Shown here: piece after piece, positions 36,074 to 45,984 of the stretch
Numbering within the stretch: position 1 is the first letter of the stretch
Layout of the letters: the number at the start of each line of letters is the position of its first letter
Assembly: GCA_963816985.1 (NCBI GenBank)
Contig: CAWFMF010000004.1
Span: 1,178,001-1,242,000 of the forward strand
DNA from: JAIVJM01 sp963816985
Lineage (GTDB): Bacteria > Acidobacteriota > Blastocatellia > Pyrinomonadales > Pyrinomonadaceae
Reading direction: 5' to 3'
Length of the DNA stretch: 64,000 nt
The notes under the pieces: generated by a model
What the model was told of the DNA's origin: nothing
The model's input: only the letters and a program-made list of their open reading frames with translations
Databases searched by the model: none
Program-made: the position numbers and the translations under genes

Positions 36074-36402
36074 TTTTGTTCGACGCCCTTAGTTGCCCCG
36101 ACGATTTGCGGCGCGGCCTGCACGTTTTGGAACGCCCGTCGTCGTCGTCTCCGGCTCGGCGCGCCCGCGCCCGAACGTCGAAGCCTCGGAGTCTCGCCTC
36201 TTTTTTCAAAGACTTCCCTTAAACTTTTTCTTCCCTCCGACTCGCGGCACGAAGCTTGCCGATGTGCCCGCTCGGAATATTGCCGTCCTTCTTTATCCCC
36301 GGACGGGAGCGGCAACGAAATGGCAGACCGTTTTCGCACGAACCTCGCGCCGGCGCCTCCCCGGCGGTCGCCTTTGAAAAGACTTTGAAGGAGACAAGCA
36401 AG
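36074..36402 (+). other. Gap upstream of the Arg-rich secreted protein
   Basis: No gene is supported. There is a run of T/C (36195-36240) and a ribosome site just before the next gene, but no clear promoter. Confidence 0.4.
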
Positions 36403-37029
36403 ATGACCATCAGACGTTTCACCCTCTTCACCTTCGCCGCCGTCATGCTCGGCGTCCTTCTCGCGCCCGCGAGCGTCTCGGCGCAGAGCATCTGGGAGCA
36501 GATGCGCGACCGCGCACGCGAAGCACAGCAGCGGCGCGAACGTGAAGAAGACCTGCGGCGCGACCCACGCCGCGACGACAGGAACAGCACCGGCGGGCGC
36601 GGTCGCTTCGGCGGACGCATCAGCGACCACGAGCGGCGCATCCTGCGCGACACCGCGCGCCGCATTGACAGCAACGCGCGCGACCTCCAGCGCCACGTTG
36701 ACCGCGCGCTCGACCACAGCCGCGCCAACGGCACGCGCCGCGAAGACCGCATCAACGACGACTTCCGCGACTTCCGCAACGCCGCCGCGCGCTTCCGCGA
36801 CACGGCGGGCGACAGCAACAACCTCAACCAGAGCGCCGACGAGGCGCGCCGTCTCATGCAACTCTCTTCGCGCGTCAGCAACTACCTGCGGCGGCTCCGC
36901 CTCGACTCTCGCACGGCCAACGACTGGGCGCGGATTCGCAACGACCTCCGCACCGTCTCCGACATCTACGGCTTCCGCTTCCGCGACTTCGACGACGGCG
37001 GCGGCTACAACAACGGCAGGTGGGACTGA
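36403..37029 (+). CDS. Secreted Arg/Asp-rich helical protein
   Basis: A 208-residue protein starting at the ATG at 36403 with GAAGGAGA upstream. A signal peptide (FTLFTFAAVMLGVLLAPAS then VSAQ) is followed by a highly charged helical chain of Arg, Asp and Asn. It contains repeated RRIDSNARDLQRHVDRALD-like helices and ends FRDFDDGGGYNN. It is likely periplasmic or surface and possibly forms helical bundles. The family is unknown to me, though such proteins are common in this kind of genome. Confidence 0.75.
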   Translation: MTIRRFTLFTFAAVMLGVLLAPASVSAQSIWEQMRDRAREAQQRREREEDLRRDPRRDDRNSTGGRGRFGGRISDHERRILRDTARRIDSNARDLQRHVDRALDHSRANGTRREDRINDDFRDFRNAAARFRDTAGDSNNLNQSADEARRLMQLSSRVSNYLRRLRLDSRTANDWARIRNDLRTVSDIYGFRFRDFDDGGGYNNGRWD

Positions 37030-37145
37030 AGCCTTAAAAGACAGGCGCTCCTCGAAGTCGAGCGTCCGACAATTCGTCGCCGTCGGGCCATAAAGAGCCC
37101 GCGACGAACAAGGGGGCGGCGTGGAGTGGGGCCACGCCGCCTCTT

Positions 37146-37235
37146 TAAACGCAGAAGTCAGAACGCTGAACGCTGAACTGAAAAGCAATTAACTTGTCTT
37201 TCAGTTCAGCGTTCAGCGTTCTGACTTCTGCGTTT
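37146..37235. repeat. Heptad inverted repeat, ACGCTGA type
   Basis: Arms of AGTCAGA-ACGCTGA-ACGCTGA-ACTGAAA and complements, ending 18 bases before the rsmI start. Confidence 0.92.
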
Positions 37236-37253
37236 GCCTCTATAATGTTCCGC

Positions 37254-38123
37254 ATGACGCAGACGAAGGGCACGCTCTATCTGGTCGCCACGCCCATCGG
37301 CAATCTCGAAGACGTGACGCAGCGGGCGCTGCGCGTGCTCGGCAGTGTTGCCGTCATCGCCTGCGAGGACACGCGGCACACGCGGGGCTTGCTCGGACGC
37401 TTCTCTATCGGGACGAAGACCGTCAGCTACCACGAGCACAACGAGCAGGAGCGCGCCGCCGAACTGGCCTCGATGCTTGAGCAGGGCTTGAGCGTCGCCG
37501 TCGTCTCCGACGCGGGCACGCCCGGCATCAGCGACCCCGGCTACCGTCTCGTCCGCGCGGCGATTGAGATGGGCGCGGCGGTCGTCCCCGTCCCCGGCGC
37601 GGCGGCCTTCGTCGCGGCGCTCGTGGCTTCGGGCCTCCCGACCGACGAGTTCTTCTTCGGCGGCTTCCTCCCCTCGCGCACGCACGCGCGCCGCACGCGC
37701 CTCGACGCCCTGCGCACGCTCCCCGCCACGCTCGTCTTCTACGAAGCGCCGCACCGCATCGCGCACGCCCTCTCGGACGCGCGCGAAATCCTCGGCGAGC
37801 GCGAAGCGGCGGTCGCGCGCGAACTGACCAAGGTTCACGAAGAGATTATCCGCGGCCGTCTGAGCGAACTCGCGGCGCGCTTCTCAGACGGGCGCGAGGC
37901 GGCGCGCGGCGAGATGGTGCTCGTCATAGACCGCCGCGTGATTGAAGCTGAGTCGAAGGAAGAAGGAGCGCCGGCGGCGAGCGTCGCCGCGAGCGTCGCC
38001 GCCCTCGAAGCCGAAGGTCTCGACGCCCGCGCCGCCCTCAAACGCGCCGCCCGCGAACTCGGCCTCACCCGCGACGAAGCCTACCGCCGCCTCGTCTCTG
38101 AGCGCGCGCGCGACAAAGGGTAG
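37254..38123 (+). CDS. rsmI: 16S rRNA (cytidine1402-2'-O)-methyltransferase
   Basis: A 289-residue RsmI protein with the SAM-binding tetrapyrrole-methylase fold. Signatures are GTLYLVATPIGNLEDVTQRAL, CEDTRHTRGLL, SDAGTPGISDPGYRLVRAA and EAPHRIAHALSDAREI. It methylates the ribose of C1402 in the ribosomal decoding centre. The start at MTQTKG (37254) is a guess; an ATG three codons earlier is also possible, and no good ribosome site is seen because the repeat ends just upstream. It ends before a family A repeat. Confidence 0.94.
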   Translation: MTQTKGTLYLVATPIGNLEDVTQRALRVLGSVAVIACEDTRHTRGLLGRFSIGTKTVSYHEHNEQERAAELASMLEQGLSVAVVSDAGTPGISDPGYRLVRAAIEMGAAVVPVPGAAAFVAALVASGLPTDEFFFGGFLPSRTHARRTRLDALRTLPATLVFYEAPHRIAHALSDAREILGEREAAVARELTKVHEEIIRGRLSELAARFSDGREAARGEMVLVIDRRVIEAESKEEGAPAASVAASVAALEAEGLDARAALKRAARELGLTRDEAYRRLVSERARDKG

Positions 38124-38157
38124 AGAGTTTTAATTTGAATGAGAACGTTGGCCGGTA

Positions 38158-38255
38158 TTGTAGGGGCAGGGCTTGTCCCTGCCCGCGTAGCGCGGAGACA
38201 CGTATCTTGTTTTGAATCGAAGGCCGACGGGCAGGGACAAGCCCTGCCCCTACAA
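38158..38255. repeat. GC-rich BIME-like inverted repeat, family A, long spacer
   Basis: Arms TTGTAGGGGCAGGG... and ...CCCTGCCCCTACAA, spacer with GTATCTTGTTTTGAATC. It lies between convergent genes; the TAG stop of the oxidoreductase is inside its right arm. Confidence 0.95.
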
Positions 38256-41200
38256 TTCTGCGGCGGCGGCTTCATTGAGCAGCTTGTCGAGCCAGAGGTT
38301 AGCCAACTTCTCCTGTACGGTGTTGGCGCGCAGGCGGTCGTTGAGGTTCTTGAAGTCCACTTCGTCGAGCAGTTGGTCTTGGTTGAAGCAGGAGAAGACG
38401 AAGCTTTCGGCTCCGGTCTGCGGGTCAACGTGTCTCTGTAAACACTGGGCGCAGACCTCTTTCATCATGCACTGCATGGGGCTGTTGATGGAGCCGACGC
38501 CGACGTGCGAAGCCTTCAAGTGCGGCGCGAGGACGGCGTGGCGGGCGGCCTTGACGGCGGCCATCATGCGGTCGGAGCCGATGACGATCATGCGGTCAAC
38601 GTCGCGGAGGTCGAAGAGCGGAGAGCCCAAGTCGCCTTCGGCGTAAGCCTTCATCGCCTGCACGATGTTGCCCCGGAAGTGCGCGTCCTGCGGGCGGCGC
38701 GGCGGAATCTCGACGCCCGTGTCGGTGGCCCAGACAACCTGATCGGTCGCCGCTTCAATCTCCTCGCGCTTGAAGAGGTCTTTGCCGTTCTTGTAGCCCG
38801 CGAAGTAGACGACGCGGTTGTTGTTCTCCTTCAAAGCCTTCGCAATCGAGAAGAGGACGGCATTGCCCAGGCCGCCCCCGGCGAGGAGGACAGTCTCGCC
38901 CTTGGGGATTTCGGTGGGCGTGCCCGTCGGCCCCATGACGACGACCGTCTGGCCGGGCCGGAGCATCGCGCACTGCCGCGACGACGCGCCCATCTCAAGG
39001 ACGATGAGACTGAGAAGACCTTCGTCCTTATCAACCCACGCGCCCGTGAGCGCGAGCCCTTCCATCAAGAGCTTCGTGCCGCCGATGGTCGCGGCGTCGG
39101 TCTCGTAATTTTGCAGGCGGTAGAACTGACCCGGATGAAACTTTCGCGCCTGCATCGGCGCGCGGACGATGACATCCACGATGGTGTCCGTCAGACGCTC
39201 GACGCGCACGACGCGCGCCAGCAGCTCGTCGTCGAGTTTTTCAATCAGACGCTCGAAGCCCGCCTCTTGCTCCTTCCGTTCGTCCTAGCGCGTTCCCGTT
39301 TTCGACGGCGGCAATCTCTTTCGCGAAGAGCGCGGCCACCTGCTCGTAGCCGAACTTGGCGGAGGCCATCGCCTTGACGACGTTCCCGGCGTAGACGGGA
39401 TGGTTGTCGCCGTAGTAGCTGATGAAGCGGCCCGCGCTCTCGTAGGAGGTGAAGAAGCCGCGCTCGCCTTTGGCGGCGGGGACGAGGCGGAAAGCGCCTC
39501 CTTCGTCAACGAGCTTATGAGGCGCGAAGAACTCCTTCCACTCGTCGAGCGCGAACGTGCCCGGTCGCTCCTTCTCGTAAATCGTGTTCGGGCTCGTCCC
39601 GGCGGCGACGCAGACCGTGCGCGCGGGGAGTCTCAAAGTCTCGTCCGAAGCCTTCCATTTTCCCGTTCGAAGGGTCGCGCGTCATGCGCTCGAAGATGAG
39701 GGCGGCGACCGCGCCCGACTCTTCATCGGGGACGGCCTCGACGGGCGAGATGTTCTCGACGAAGTTGATGCCCTCCTCGAAAGCCTTCGCCACTTCCTCG
39801 TGGTTCAGGCGGTACGCGGGCGCGTCAATCAGACGCTTGCGGTAGGCGATTGAGACGCCGCCCCAACCGCGCACGAGCGGCACGAAGTCCGGCTCTTCGA
39901 CGGCGGCGCGTGCCCTCTCTCTTTCGGCCCGCACGGCGCGACCGTGCTCAAGAAACTCTTCGTAAGTCGCGCGCTCCTCGGCATCGAGTCTCTTCAAGAC
40001 TTCTTCCTCGCCGAACTCTTCGCTCAAGGCTTCGTGTCGTTCGAGCGCCTTCTCGACCTGCACGGGGTAGTAGGCGAAAAGCTCGGTCGCCGTGTCAATC
40101 GCGGTCAGCCCGCCGCCGATGACGATGGCCGGGAGCCTGACCTGCAAGTTGGCGAGCGCGTCGCGTTTGAACGCGCCCGTCAGTTGCAGGGCCATCAGAA
40201 AGTCGGAAGCCTTGCGGACGCCGCGCATGAGATTGTTCTTCATCCCGACGATGGTCGGTTTTCCTGCGCCCGTCGCAATCGCCACGTGGTCGAAGCCGAG
40301 CGCCCACGCGTCCTCGACCTCAAGCGTCCCGCCGAAGCGCACGCCGCCGTAGAAGCGGAAGCGTTCGCGGCGCGCGAGCGTGAGGTGGATGAGCGTCAGG
40401 AAATTCTTGTCCCAGCGGACGGTGATGCCGTACTCCGAGACGCCGCCGAAGCCCGCGAGCACGCGCCGGTCGAGCGCCGTCCCGACCTCTCTGACATCGG
40501 CGACCGCGCGCGGCACGCGCCGACCGCCGTCGCCCGTCAGCCCTTCTTCCAAAGGCTCTATCTTCAGTCCGTCAATGCCGACGACGCCGAAGCCTTCGTT
40601 AAGAAGATAATGAGCGAGCGTGTAACCGGCGGGGCCGAGGCCGACGACGAGCACGTTCCTGCCGTTGTATGGAAGAGCGTAGGGACGCTTCGCGTTCAGA
40701 GGGTTCCAACGCGAGAGCAGCGCGTAGATTTCAAACCCGTAAGGCAGTCGCAGGACGTTCGTCAGCACGCCCGTCTCGGCCTGCGGGATGTCCACCGGCT
40801 CCTGCTTCTGGAAGATGCACGACTTCATGCAGTCGTTGCAGATGCGGTGGCCCGTGCCCGGACACATCGGGTTGTCAATCATCACGAGCGCGAGCGCGCC
40901 GATGGAGTCGCCGTCCCTTTGCAGGACGTGCATCTCGGAAATCTTCTCGTCGAGCGGGCAGCCCTCCAACTCGATGCCGAGCGGGTTGCGCTTGAACGAG
41001 CCGTCGCGCTCTTTGAGACCTTTGGAGCAGGAGTCCTTGTCGCGCTCGTGACAGTAGAGGCAGTAGTTGACTTCGTCCAAGACCTCGCGCTTCGAAGCCC
41101 TCTGGTCTGTGAGCCCGAAGCCGTCGCGCCGCCGAAGGTTCTGGTCTAAGCCCCGCATCAACTCCGGCACGCCCGCGTCGGGCCGCTCGATCTGCACGAG

Positions 41201-42031
41201 GTGCTCGTAGTTCAGAGGGTGCGGGAAGTCGAAAGAGACCCACCCGCGCACACGTTCGCGCGCTAGAGGTTGAAGCGCGTGCGCCGCCGCCCAAGCCTCC
41301 AAGAGTCGCAACGCCGCGCGCACGAAGGCGCGACTTCCTTCGGCGTCACTTTCATCAACCTCCGCCGCCGCCCACGCGCGGAGAGCCTTCTCGGCTTCCG
41401 TCCCCTCAATCTTCGCCCGCGCGTCTGACGCCTCGCGCGCCGCCACTTCTGACCACGCCGCCTCTTGCCGCACGCCCTCCTTGCCGAAGTTCTTCTCCCA
41501 CGCGAGCAGCCGCACGGTCATCCGCGCGACGCCCAACTCGCGGTCGTCGGCGAGCGTATCTTCGAAGGCCGCGTGGCGGAGCCGTTCGAGCGCGGCGTCC
41601 GCCGCCTCAACGTCAACGGCGGCGGCCTTCTCCGCCGGGAAGCTCTTGACCGCGCGCCGCTGGACGAAGTGCTCGAACTCGAAGACCGGGTCTTGCGCTC
41701 GAATCTCCCGCTCAAGCGCCTCGCGCTCGGCCTCGACGCCGAAGAGTCGCGCGACGAAGCGCGAGAGGTGCGGCGCGGCGGCAATCAGGAGTTCCGACTC
41801 GGCCCTCGTGCCGCGCAAAGTCTCGCCGCGCGCCCGCGTGTACTCGGCGAGCGACGCATGAAGCGCCGCGTCCGTCCCGCGCAGTTCTTCGTCGAACCTC
41901 TCGGCCAGCGCGCGCAGACGCTCCGGGCGGTGGAGGTCGCCGTAAGTAAAGCCCTCGATGCCGAGGGCGAAGTCTAAATCCTTTTGTGTCGCGGTGGGGG
42001 CGTCGTGGTTGCGGTCGGCGGTGGTCGGCAT
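38250..42031 (-). pseudogene. Fused NfnB/NfnA-like flavin and Fe-S oxidoreductase, two frameshifts
   Basis: Read through, about 1260 residues. A long N-terminal helical region leads to Cys motifs CLYCHERDKDSCSKGL and CPGTGHRICNDCMKSC (Fe-S cluster). Next is a GltD/NfnB-like FAD and NAD(P) domain (VVGLGPAGYTLAHYL, IGGGLTAIDTATELF). The C-terminal piece is a PyrK/NfnA-like ferredoxin-NADP reductase domain with CMMKEVCAQCLQ for a [2Fe-2S] cluster. Breaks occur near 39645 (an extra A in AAAA before TGGAAGGC) and near 39285 (an extra G before ACGAACGG). It resembles transhydrogenase-like NfnAB or SudAB in one chain. The stop lies in the family A repeat. Confidence 0.83.
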
Positions 42032-42242
42032 AAATCCCGGTGAGCGTCTGACTTTATCTTTCCGCAGAGAGAGTGCTTGGGAAGACTTCTTTCGGCGTCG
42101 CGCATTCGGTTCAAAACTCTCAATCGGGTCGTTGCGTCCGAACGCGCGCGCGCCTCAAGCCGGAGTATAACACCGCCCGCGCGCGCGCCTCAAAATAACG
42201 CCCCGCGCCCGTCCCGGCTCGACGAAAAGGCGGCGGGCGGGC

Positions 42243-42272
42243 TTGCCATTTTCGCTCATTCGCCTTTATAAT
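42243..42272 (+). promoter_or_regulatory. Promoter of tRNA-Glu
   Basis: TTGCCA (42243-42248) and TATAAT (42267-42272) are 18 bases apart, and the tRNA begins 14 bases later. Confidence 0.7.
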
Positions 42273-42285
42273 CGCGTCGGTTTTT

Positions 42286-42359
<74 letters not shown>

Positions 42360-42396
42360 TCAAGCTTAATTATTTCAACAGTTAAGGACTCGGAAG

Positions 42397-42421
42397 AGGC
42401 GCTTCTCAAGAGCGCCTTTTC
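42397..42421 (+). terminator. Rho-independent terminator after tRNA-Glu
   Basis: AGGCGCT (42397-42403) and AGCGCCT (42411-42417) form a seven-pair stem with a seven-base loop, followed by TTT. Confidence 0.75.
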
Positions 42422-42514
42422 TGTTATTACGACAACCCGTTCGGGGTCGAAAGTTGAGTGCTATAATCGCGCGCCGCCGGAGCTAAGGAGTCGTGTAAGG
42501 AGAGTCGCCGAAGA

Positions 42515-43936
42515 GTGCTGCTGGACGAGAGCAACAGGAAGTTGATCGCGCATTTGTCGAGGGCGCTCGGAGTGCTGGCCGCGCCGCTCGGCGAGAGCAT
42601 CCGCGCGGTGTGGCGCGACGGGTCGGCCCCGGACGCGCGCACCGTTTTGGAGAACCAGTTGATGCTCACGGCGCAGCAGTTCATCCACCTCCGCGAAGTC
42701 TCGGAGGCCGAGAAGCAGCGTTACTACGAGTCGGTCTGCAAGGTCTTCTCCCTGCGCGCCGCCGAAGACACCTTCCCGCTCGCGGACTCCACAGACCTCC
42801 CCGTGCACATCCTCAAGCGGCTCGACCGCACGCCCGTCAGCATCGCGTATCTCGAAACCCACGACGCGCGCCACGGCACGCGCCACGCCGACCGCGCCCG
42901 CGCGCTCTTCTTCCAGTTCGCCAACCTCGTCATCAAGGCCGACGGGCGCGTCACGCCGAAGGAGGAAGCGGCGCTCGCCGAGTTCAAAGAAAAGCTCTAC
43001 CCGTCGGGCCTGCCCGCGCGCGAAGGCGTGGGCGCGAAGGAAGGCGAGCCGGAGGTCGAAGTCGAAGAGGAGTTGAAGCCTCCGCGCCCGCTCGAAGAGC
43101 TGCTTGCGGAGCTGGACGCGCTGGTCGGACTCGAAAGAGTGAAGGCCGACGTGCGGCAGCTCGTCAACTTTCTCAAGGTGCAGAAGATGCGCGAGGGGCA
43201 GGGGTTGAAGACGCTCCCCGTCTCGCGCCATCTCGTCTTTTACGGCAACCCCGGCACGGGCAAGACGACGGTCGCGAGGCTCCTGGCGGAGGTCTACCGC
43301 ACGCTCGGCATCCTGCGGCGCGGGCATCTCATCGAGACCGACCGCGCGGGGATGGTCGCGGGCTTCGTCGGCCAGACCGCCATCAAGGTCAGGGAGGCGG
43401 TGACGAAGGCGCTCGGCGGACTGCTCTTCATTGACGAGGCGTACACGCTCAGCGCGGGCGGCGAGAACGACTTCGGGCGCGAGGCCATCGAGACCTTACT
43501 CAAGATGATGGAAGACCACCGCGACGATCTCGTCGTCGTCGTCGCCGGGTACACGGGGAAGATGCAGGAGTTCCTCGACTCGAATCCGGGCCTCCGCTCG
43601 CGCTTCAACCGCCACATCCACTTCGACGACTTCGACCCCGCGCAGCTCGTCAAAATCTTTCAGGCCTTCTGCCACAAAGCCGACTTCAAGCTCATGCCCG
43701 ACGCCGAGAAGGAACTCACCGCCGTCTTTAACGTTCTCACGGCCTCGCGCGACGAGACCTTCGGCAACGCGCGCACGGCGCGCAACCTCTTCGAGACGGC
43801 CATCAGCAAGCAGGCCAACCGCATCGTCTCTCTGCCCGAAGTCAACAAGGAAATCCTCTCCGGCATCGAGGCCGCAGACATCCCCGGCCACGACGAACTG
43901 AAGGCGCTCGGCGTCCGCCTCGGCGCGTCCGACTGA
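42515..43936 (+). CDS. AAA+ ATPase of the CbbX/SpoVK type with TerB-like N-terminal region
   Basis: A 473-residue protein starting at a GTG with AAGGAG upstream. The N-terminal 160 residues include FANLVIKADGRVTPKEEAAL, the signature of TerB-like helical domains. The AAA module follows, with Walker A GNPGTGKTT (244-252), Walker B LLFIDEA (303-309), and FVGQTAIKVREAV and NPGLRSRFNRHIHF motifs as in CbbX and SpoVK. Such ATPases remodel protein complexes; with no rubisco genes nearby, the role here is unknown. It forms a single-gene unit. Confidence 0.9.
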   Translation: MLLDESNRKLIAHLSRALGVLAAPLGESIRAVWRDGSAPDARTVLENQLMLTAQQFIHLREVSEAEKQRYYESVCKVFSLRAAEDTFPLADSTDLPVHILKRLDRTPVSIAYLETHDARHGTRHADRARALFFQFANLVIKADGRVTPKEEAALAEFKEKLYPSGLPAREGVGAKEGEPEVEVEEELKPPRPLEELLAELDALVGLERVKADVRQLVNFLKVQKMREGQGLKTLPVSRHLVFYGNPGTGKTTVARLLAEVYRTLGILRRGHLIETDRAGMVAGFVGQTAIKVREAVTKALGGLLFIDEAYTLSAGGENDFGREAIETLLKMMEDHRDDLVVVVAGYTGKMQEFLDSNPGLRSRFNRHIHFDDFDPAQLVKIFQAFCHKADFKLMPDAEKELTAVFNVLTASRDETFGNARTARNLFETAISKQANRIVSLPEVNKEILSGIEAADIPGHDELKALGVRLGASD

Positions 43937-44019
43937 AGACGAAAAGAGAGACTTAATCCACGCCGCCGGACGCGGAAACACAAACCGCTTTCGCGCGTAT
44001 AAGAACGCGTTAGAACAAA

Positions 44020-44092
44020 CTGTAGGGGCAGGGCTCGTCCCTGCCCGTGTCTTACGGAAGAGAGCGGGCAGGGACGAGCCCTGCCCCTACAG
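44020..44092. repeat. GC-rich BIME-like inverted repeat, family A, short spacer
   Basis: Arms CTGTAGGGGCAGGGCTCGTC... and complement; the loop base is C instead of T in both arms (CTCGT/ACGAG), a compensated change. Spacer TGTCTTACGGAAGAGA. Confidence 0.95.
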
Positions 44093-44147
44093 TCACCACT
44101 CTCGCACGCGCCCGTTTCACTCCAACCTCTAAGGAGCGCCCGTCAAA

Positions 44148-45902
44148 ATGAATTTTAAGACGACGACAAGAATCGTCCTCGCCCTCTCGCTCACATTGAC
44201 GATGATGGCGAGTTGTCAGCAGCCCGCGACGCCGACTCAGCAGACGACGCCGCAGCAGGCTTCGCAAGTCCCGTCCTCGGCGGAGTGGGACGCCTACGTC
44301 AACGAGTACATCAACTCGTACTTCGCCGCGCAGCCGCACGTCGCGGTCATCGCGGGCCGCCACGAGTTCGACGGCAAGCTCCCCAACTGGAGCGCCGAAG
44401 GCATCAAGGGAGAGTTGCAGCGTCTGAGCGCGCTGCGCGAACGGGCGCGGGGCTTCGCCGACGCCTCGCTCGACGAGCGGCAACGCTTCGAGCGCGACTA
44501 CCTCGTCTCGGTGATTGACGGCGATATGTTCTGGCTCGAAACCGCCGAGCTGCCCTTCACCAACCCGCAGTTCTACGGCGGCGCGCTCGACCCGAACGTC
44601 TACGTCTCGCGCGAGTACGCGCCTCCGGACGCGCGCCTTCGCGCCTTCACCGCTTACGCCAAAAACGTCCCCGAAGCCGCGCGGCAGATTCGCGCCAACC
44701 TCCGCACGCCGATGCCGCGCACCTACGTCCAGATAGGGCGCATCACCTTCGGCGGGCTCGCCTCGTACTTCGAGAAGGACGTGCCAGCCGTCTTCGCCTC
44801 CGTCACCGACCCGCAGTTGCAGTCGGAGTTCCGCGCCGCCAACCTCTCGGCCATTCAGGCGATGAAGGAGCTGGATTCGTGGCTCGCGTCGCTTGAGCCG
44901 ACGGCGACGAACGACTTCGCGCTCGGCGCGGAGAAGTTCAGTAAGATGCTCAAGGCGACCGAGCGCGTTGACGTGCCGCTCGAAGAGCTTGAAGCGGCGG
45001 GCCGTCGCGACCTCGAACGAAACGTCGCCGCGCTGCGCGAAGCGTGCGCCGCCATCGAGCCGGGGAAGACCGTGCAGGAGTGCATCGAGAAGGTGAAGGC
45101 CGACAAGCCGGAGGGCGGCCCCGTCGAAGGCGCACGCAAACAACTCGTCGAGCTAAAGACCTTCCTCACCGAGAAGAACCTCGTCACCATTCCCGGCCCC
45201 GAACAGGCCAACGTCGCCGAGTCGCCGCCCTACCAGCGTTGGAACTTCGCTTACATAGACATCCCCGGCCCGTTCGAGAAGAACCTGCCCTCGATCTATT
45301 ACATCGCGCCGCCCGACCCCGCGTGGTCGCCGAAGGAGCAGGCCGAGTACGTGCCGGGCAAGTGGGACTTGCTCTTCACCTCCGTCCATGAAGTGTGGCC
45401 CGGACACTTCCTCCAATTCCTCCACGCCAACCGCGCGCCGTCGAAGTTCGGGCAGGTCTTCGTCGGCTACGCCTTCGCCGAAGGGTGGGCGCACTACACC
45501 GAAGAGATGATGTGGGACGCGGGGCTCGGCAACGGCGACCAACGCGCGCACGTCGGCCAACTCCTGAACGCGCTGCTCAGGAACGCCCGTTACCTCTCGG
45601 CCATCGGGATGCACACGGGGAAGATGACGGTCGAGGATTCTGAAAAGCTCTTCCGCGAGCAGGGCTTTCAGGACGCCGGGACTGCGCGCCAGCAGGCCGC
45701 GCGCGGGACGTTCGACCCGGCTTACCTCAACTACACTCTGGGCAAGCTGATGATTATGAAGCTGCGCGAGGACTGGACGGCCTCGCGCGGCGGGCGCGCG
45801 GCGTGGAAGGAGTTCCACGACAAGTTCCTCACCTACGGCGGGCCGCCCGTCCCGCTCGTCCGCGCCGCGATGCTCGGCAAGGACGCAGGCCCGCCGTTAT
45901 AG
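44148..45902 (+). CDS. DUF885-family lipoprotein, metallopeptidase-like
   Basis: A 584-residue protein with a lipoprotein signal ending TMMASC (Cys near residue 24) and a Gln/Pro/Thr tether. The DUF885 fold is recognisable from SVHEVWPGHFLQFLHANR, an HExxxGH zinc motif, followed by FAEGWAHYTEEMMWDAG with the third ligand Glu. Members are predicted carboxypeptidase-like peptidases of the M32-like gluzincins, exported. AAGGAG lies ten bases before the ATG. It converges with an S9 peptidase gene across a palindrome. Confidence 0.92.
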   Translation: MNFKTTTRIVLALSLTLTMMASCQQPATPTQQTTPQQASQVPSSAEWDAYVNEYINSYFAAQPHVAVIAGRHEFDGKLPNWSAEGIKGELQRLSALRERARGFADASLDERQRFERDYLVSVIDGDMFWLETAELPFTNPQFYGGALDPNVYVSREYAPPDARLRAFTAYAKNVPEAARQIRANLRTPMPRTYVQIGRITFGGLASYFEKDVPAVFASVTDPQLQSEFRAANLSAIQAMKELDSWLASLEPTATNDFALGAEKFSKMLKATERVDVPLEELEAAGRRDLERNVAALREACAAIEPGKTVQECIEKVKADKPEGGPVEGARKQLVELKTFLTEKNLVTIPGPEQANVAESPPYQRWNFAYIDIPGPFEKNLPSIYYIAPPDPAWSPKEQAEYVPGKWDLLFTSVHEVWPGHFLQFLHANRAPSKFGQVFVGYAFAEGWAHYTEEMMWDAGLGNGDQRAHVGQLLNALLRNARYLSAIGMHTGKMTVEDSEKLFREQGFQDAGTARQQAARGTFDPAYLNYTLGKLMIMKLREDWTASRGGRAAWKEFHDKFLTYGGPPVPLVRAAMLGKDAGPPL

Positions 45903-45910
45903 GTGGTCAA

Positions 45911-45984
45911 ACAGTACCGCGAGCGGTAGCGAGCGGGTGTGGTCTCGCGAGACCACACCCGCTCGCTACCGCTCGCGGTACTGT
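45911..45984. repeat. Perfect 74-base palindrome, family D
   Basis: Two 37-base halves are exact complements with no loop, beginning ACAGTACCGCGAGCGG. It lies between convergent DUF885 and S9 peptidase genes and starts directly after the S9 stop. A second copy is at 54664. Confidence 0.95.
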
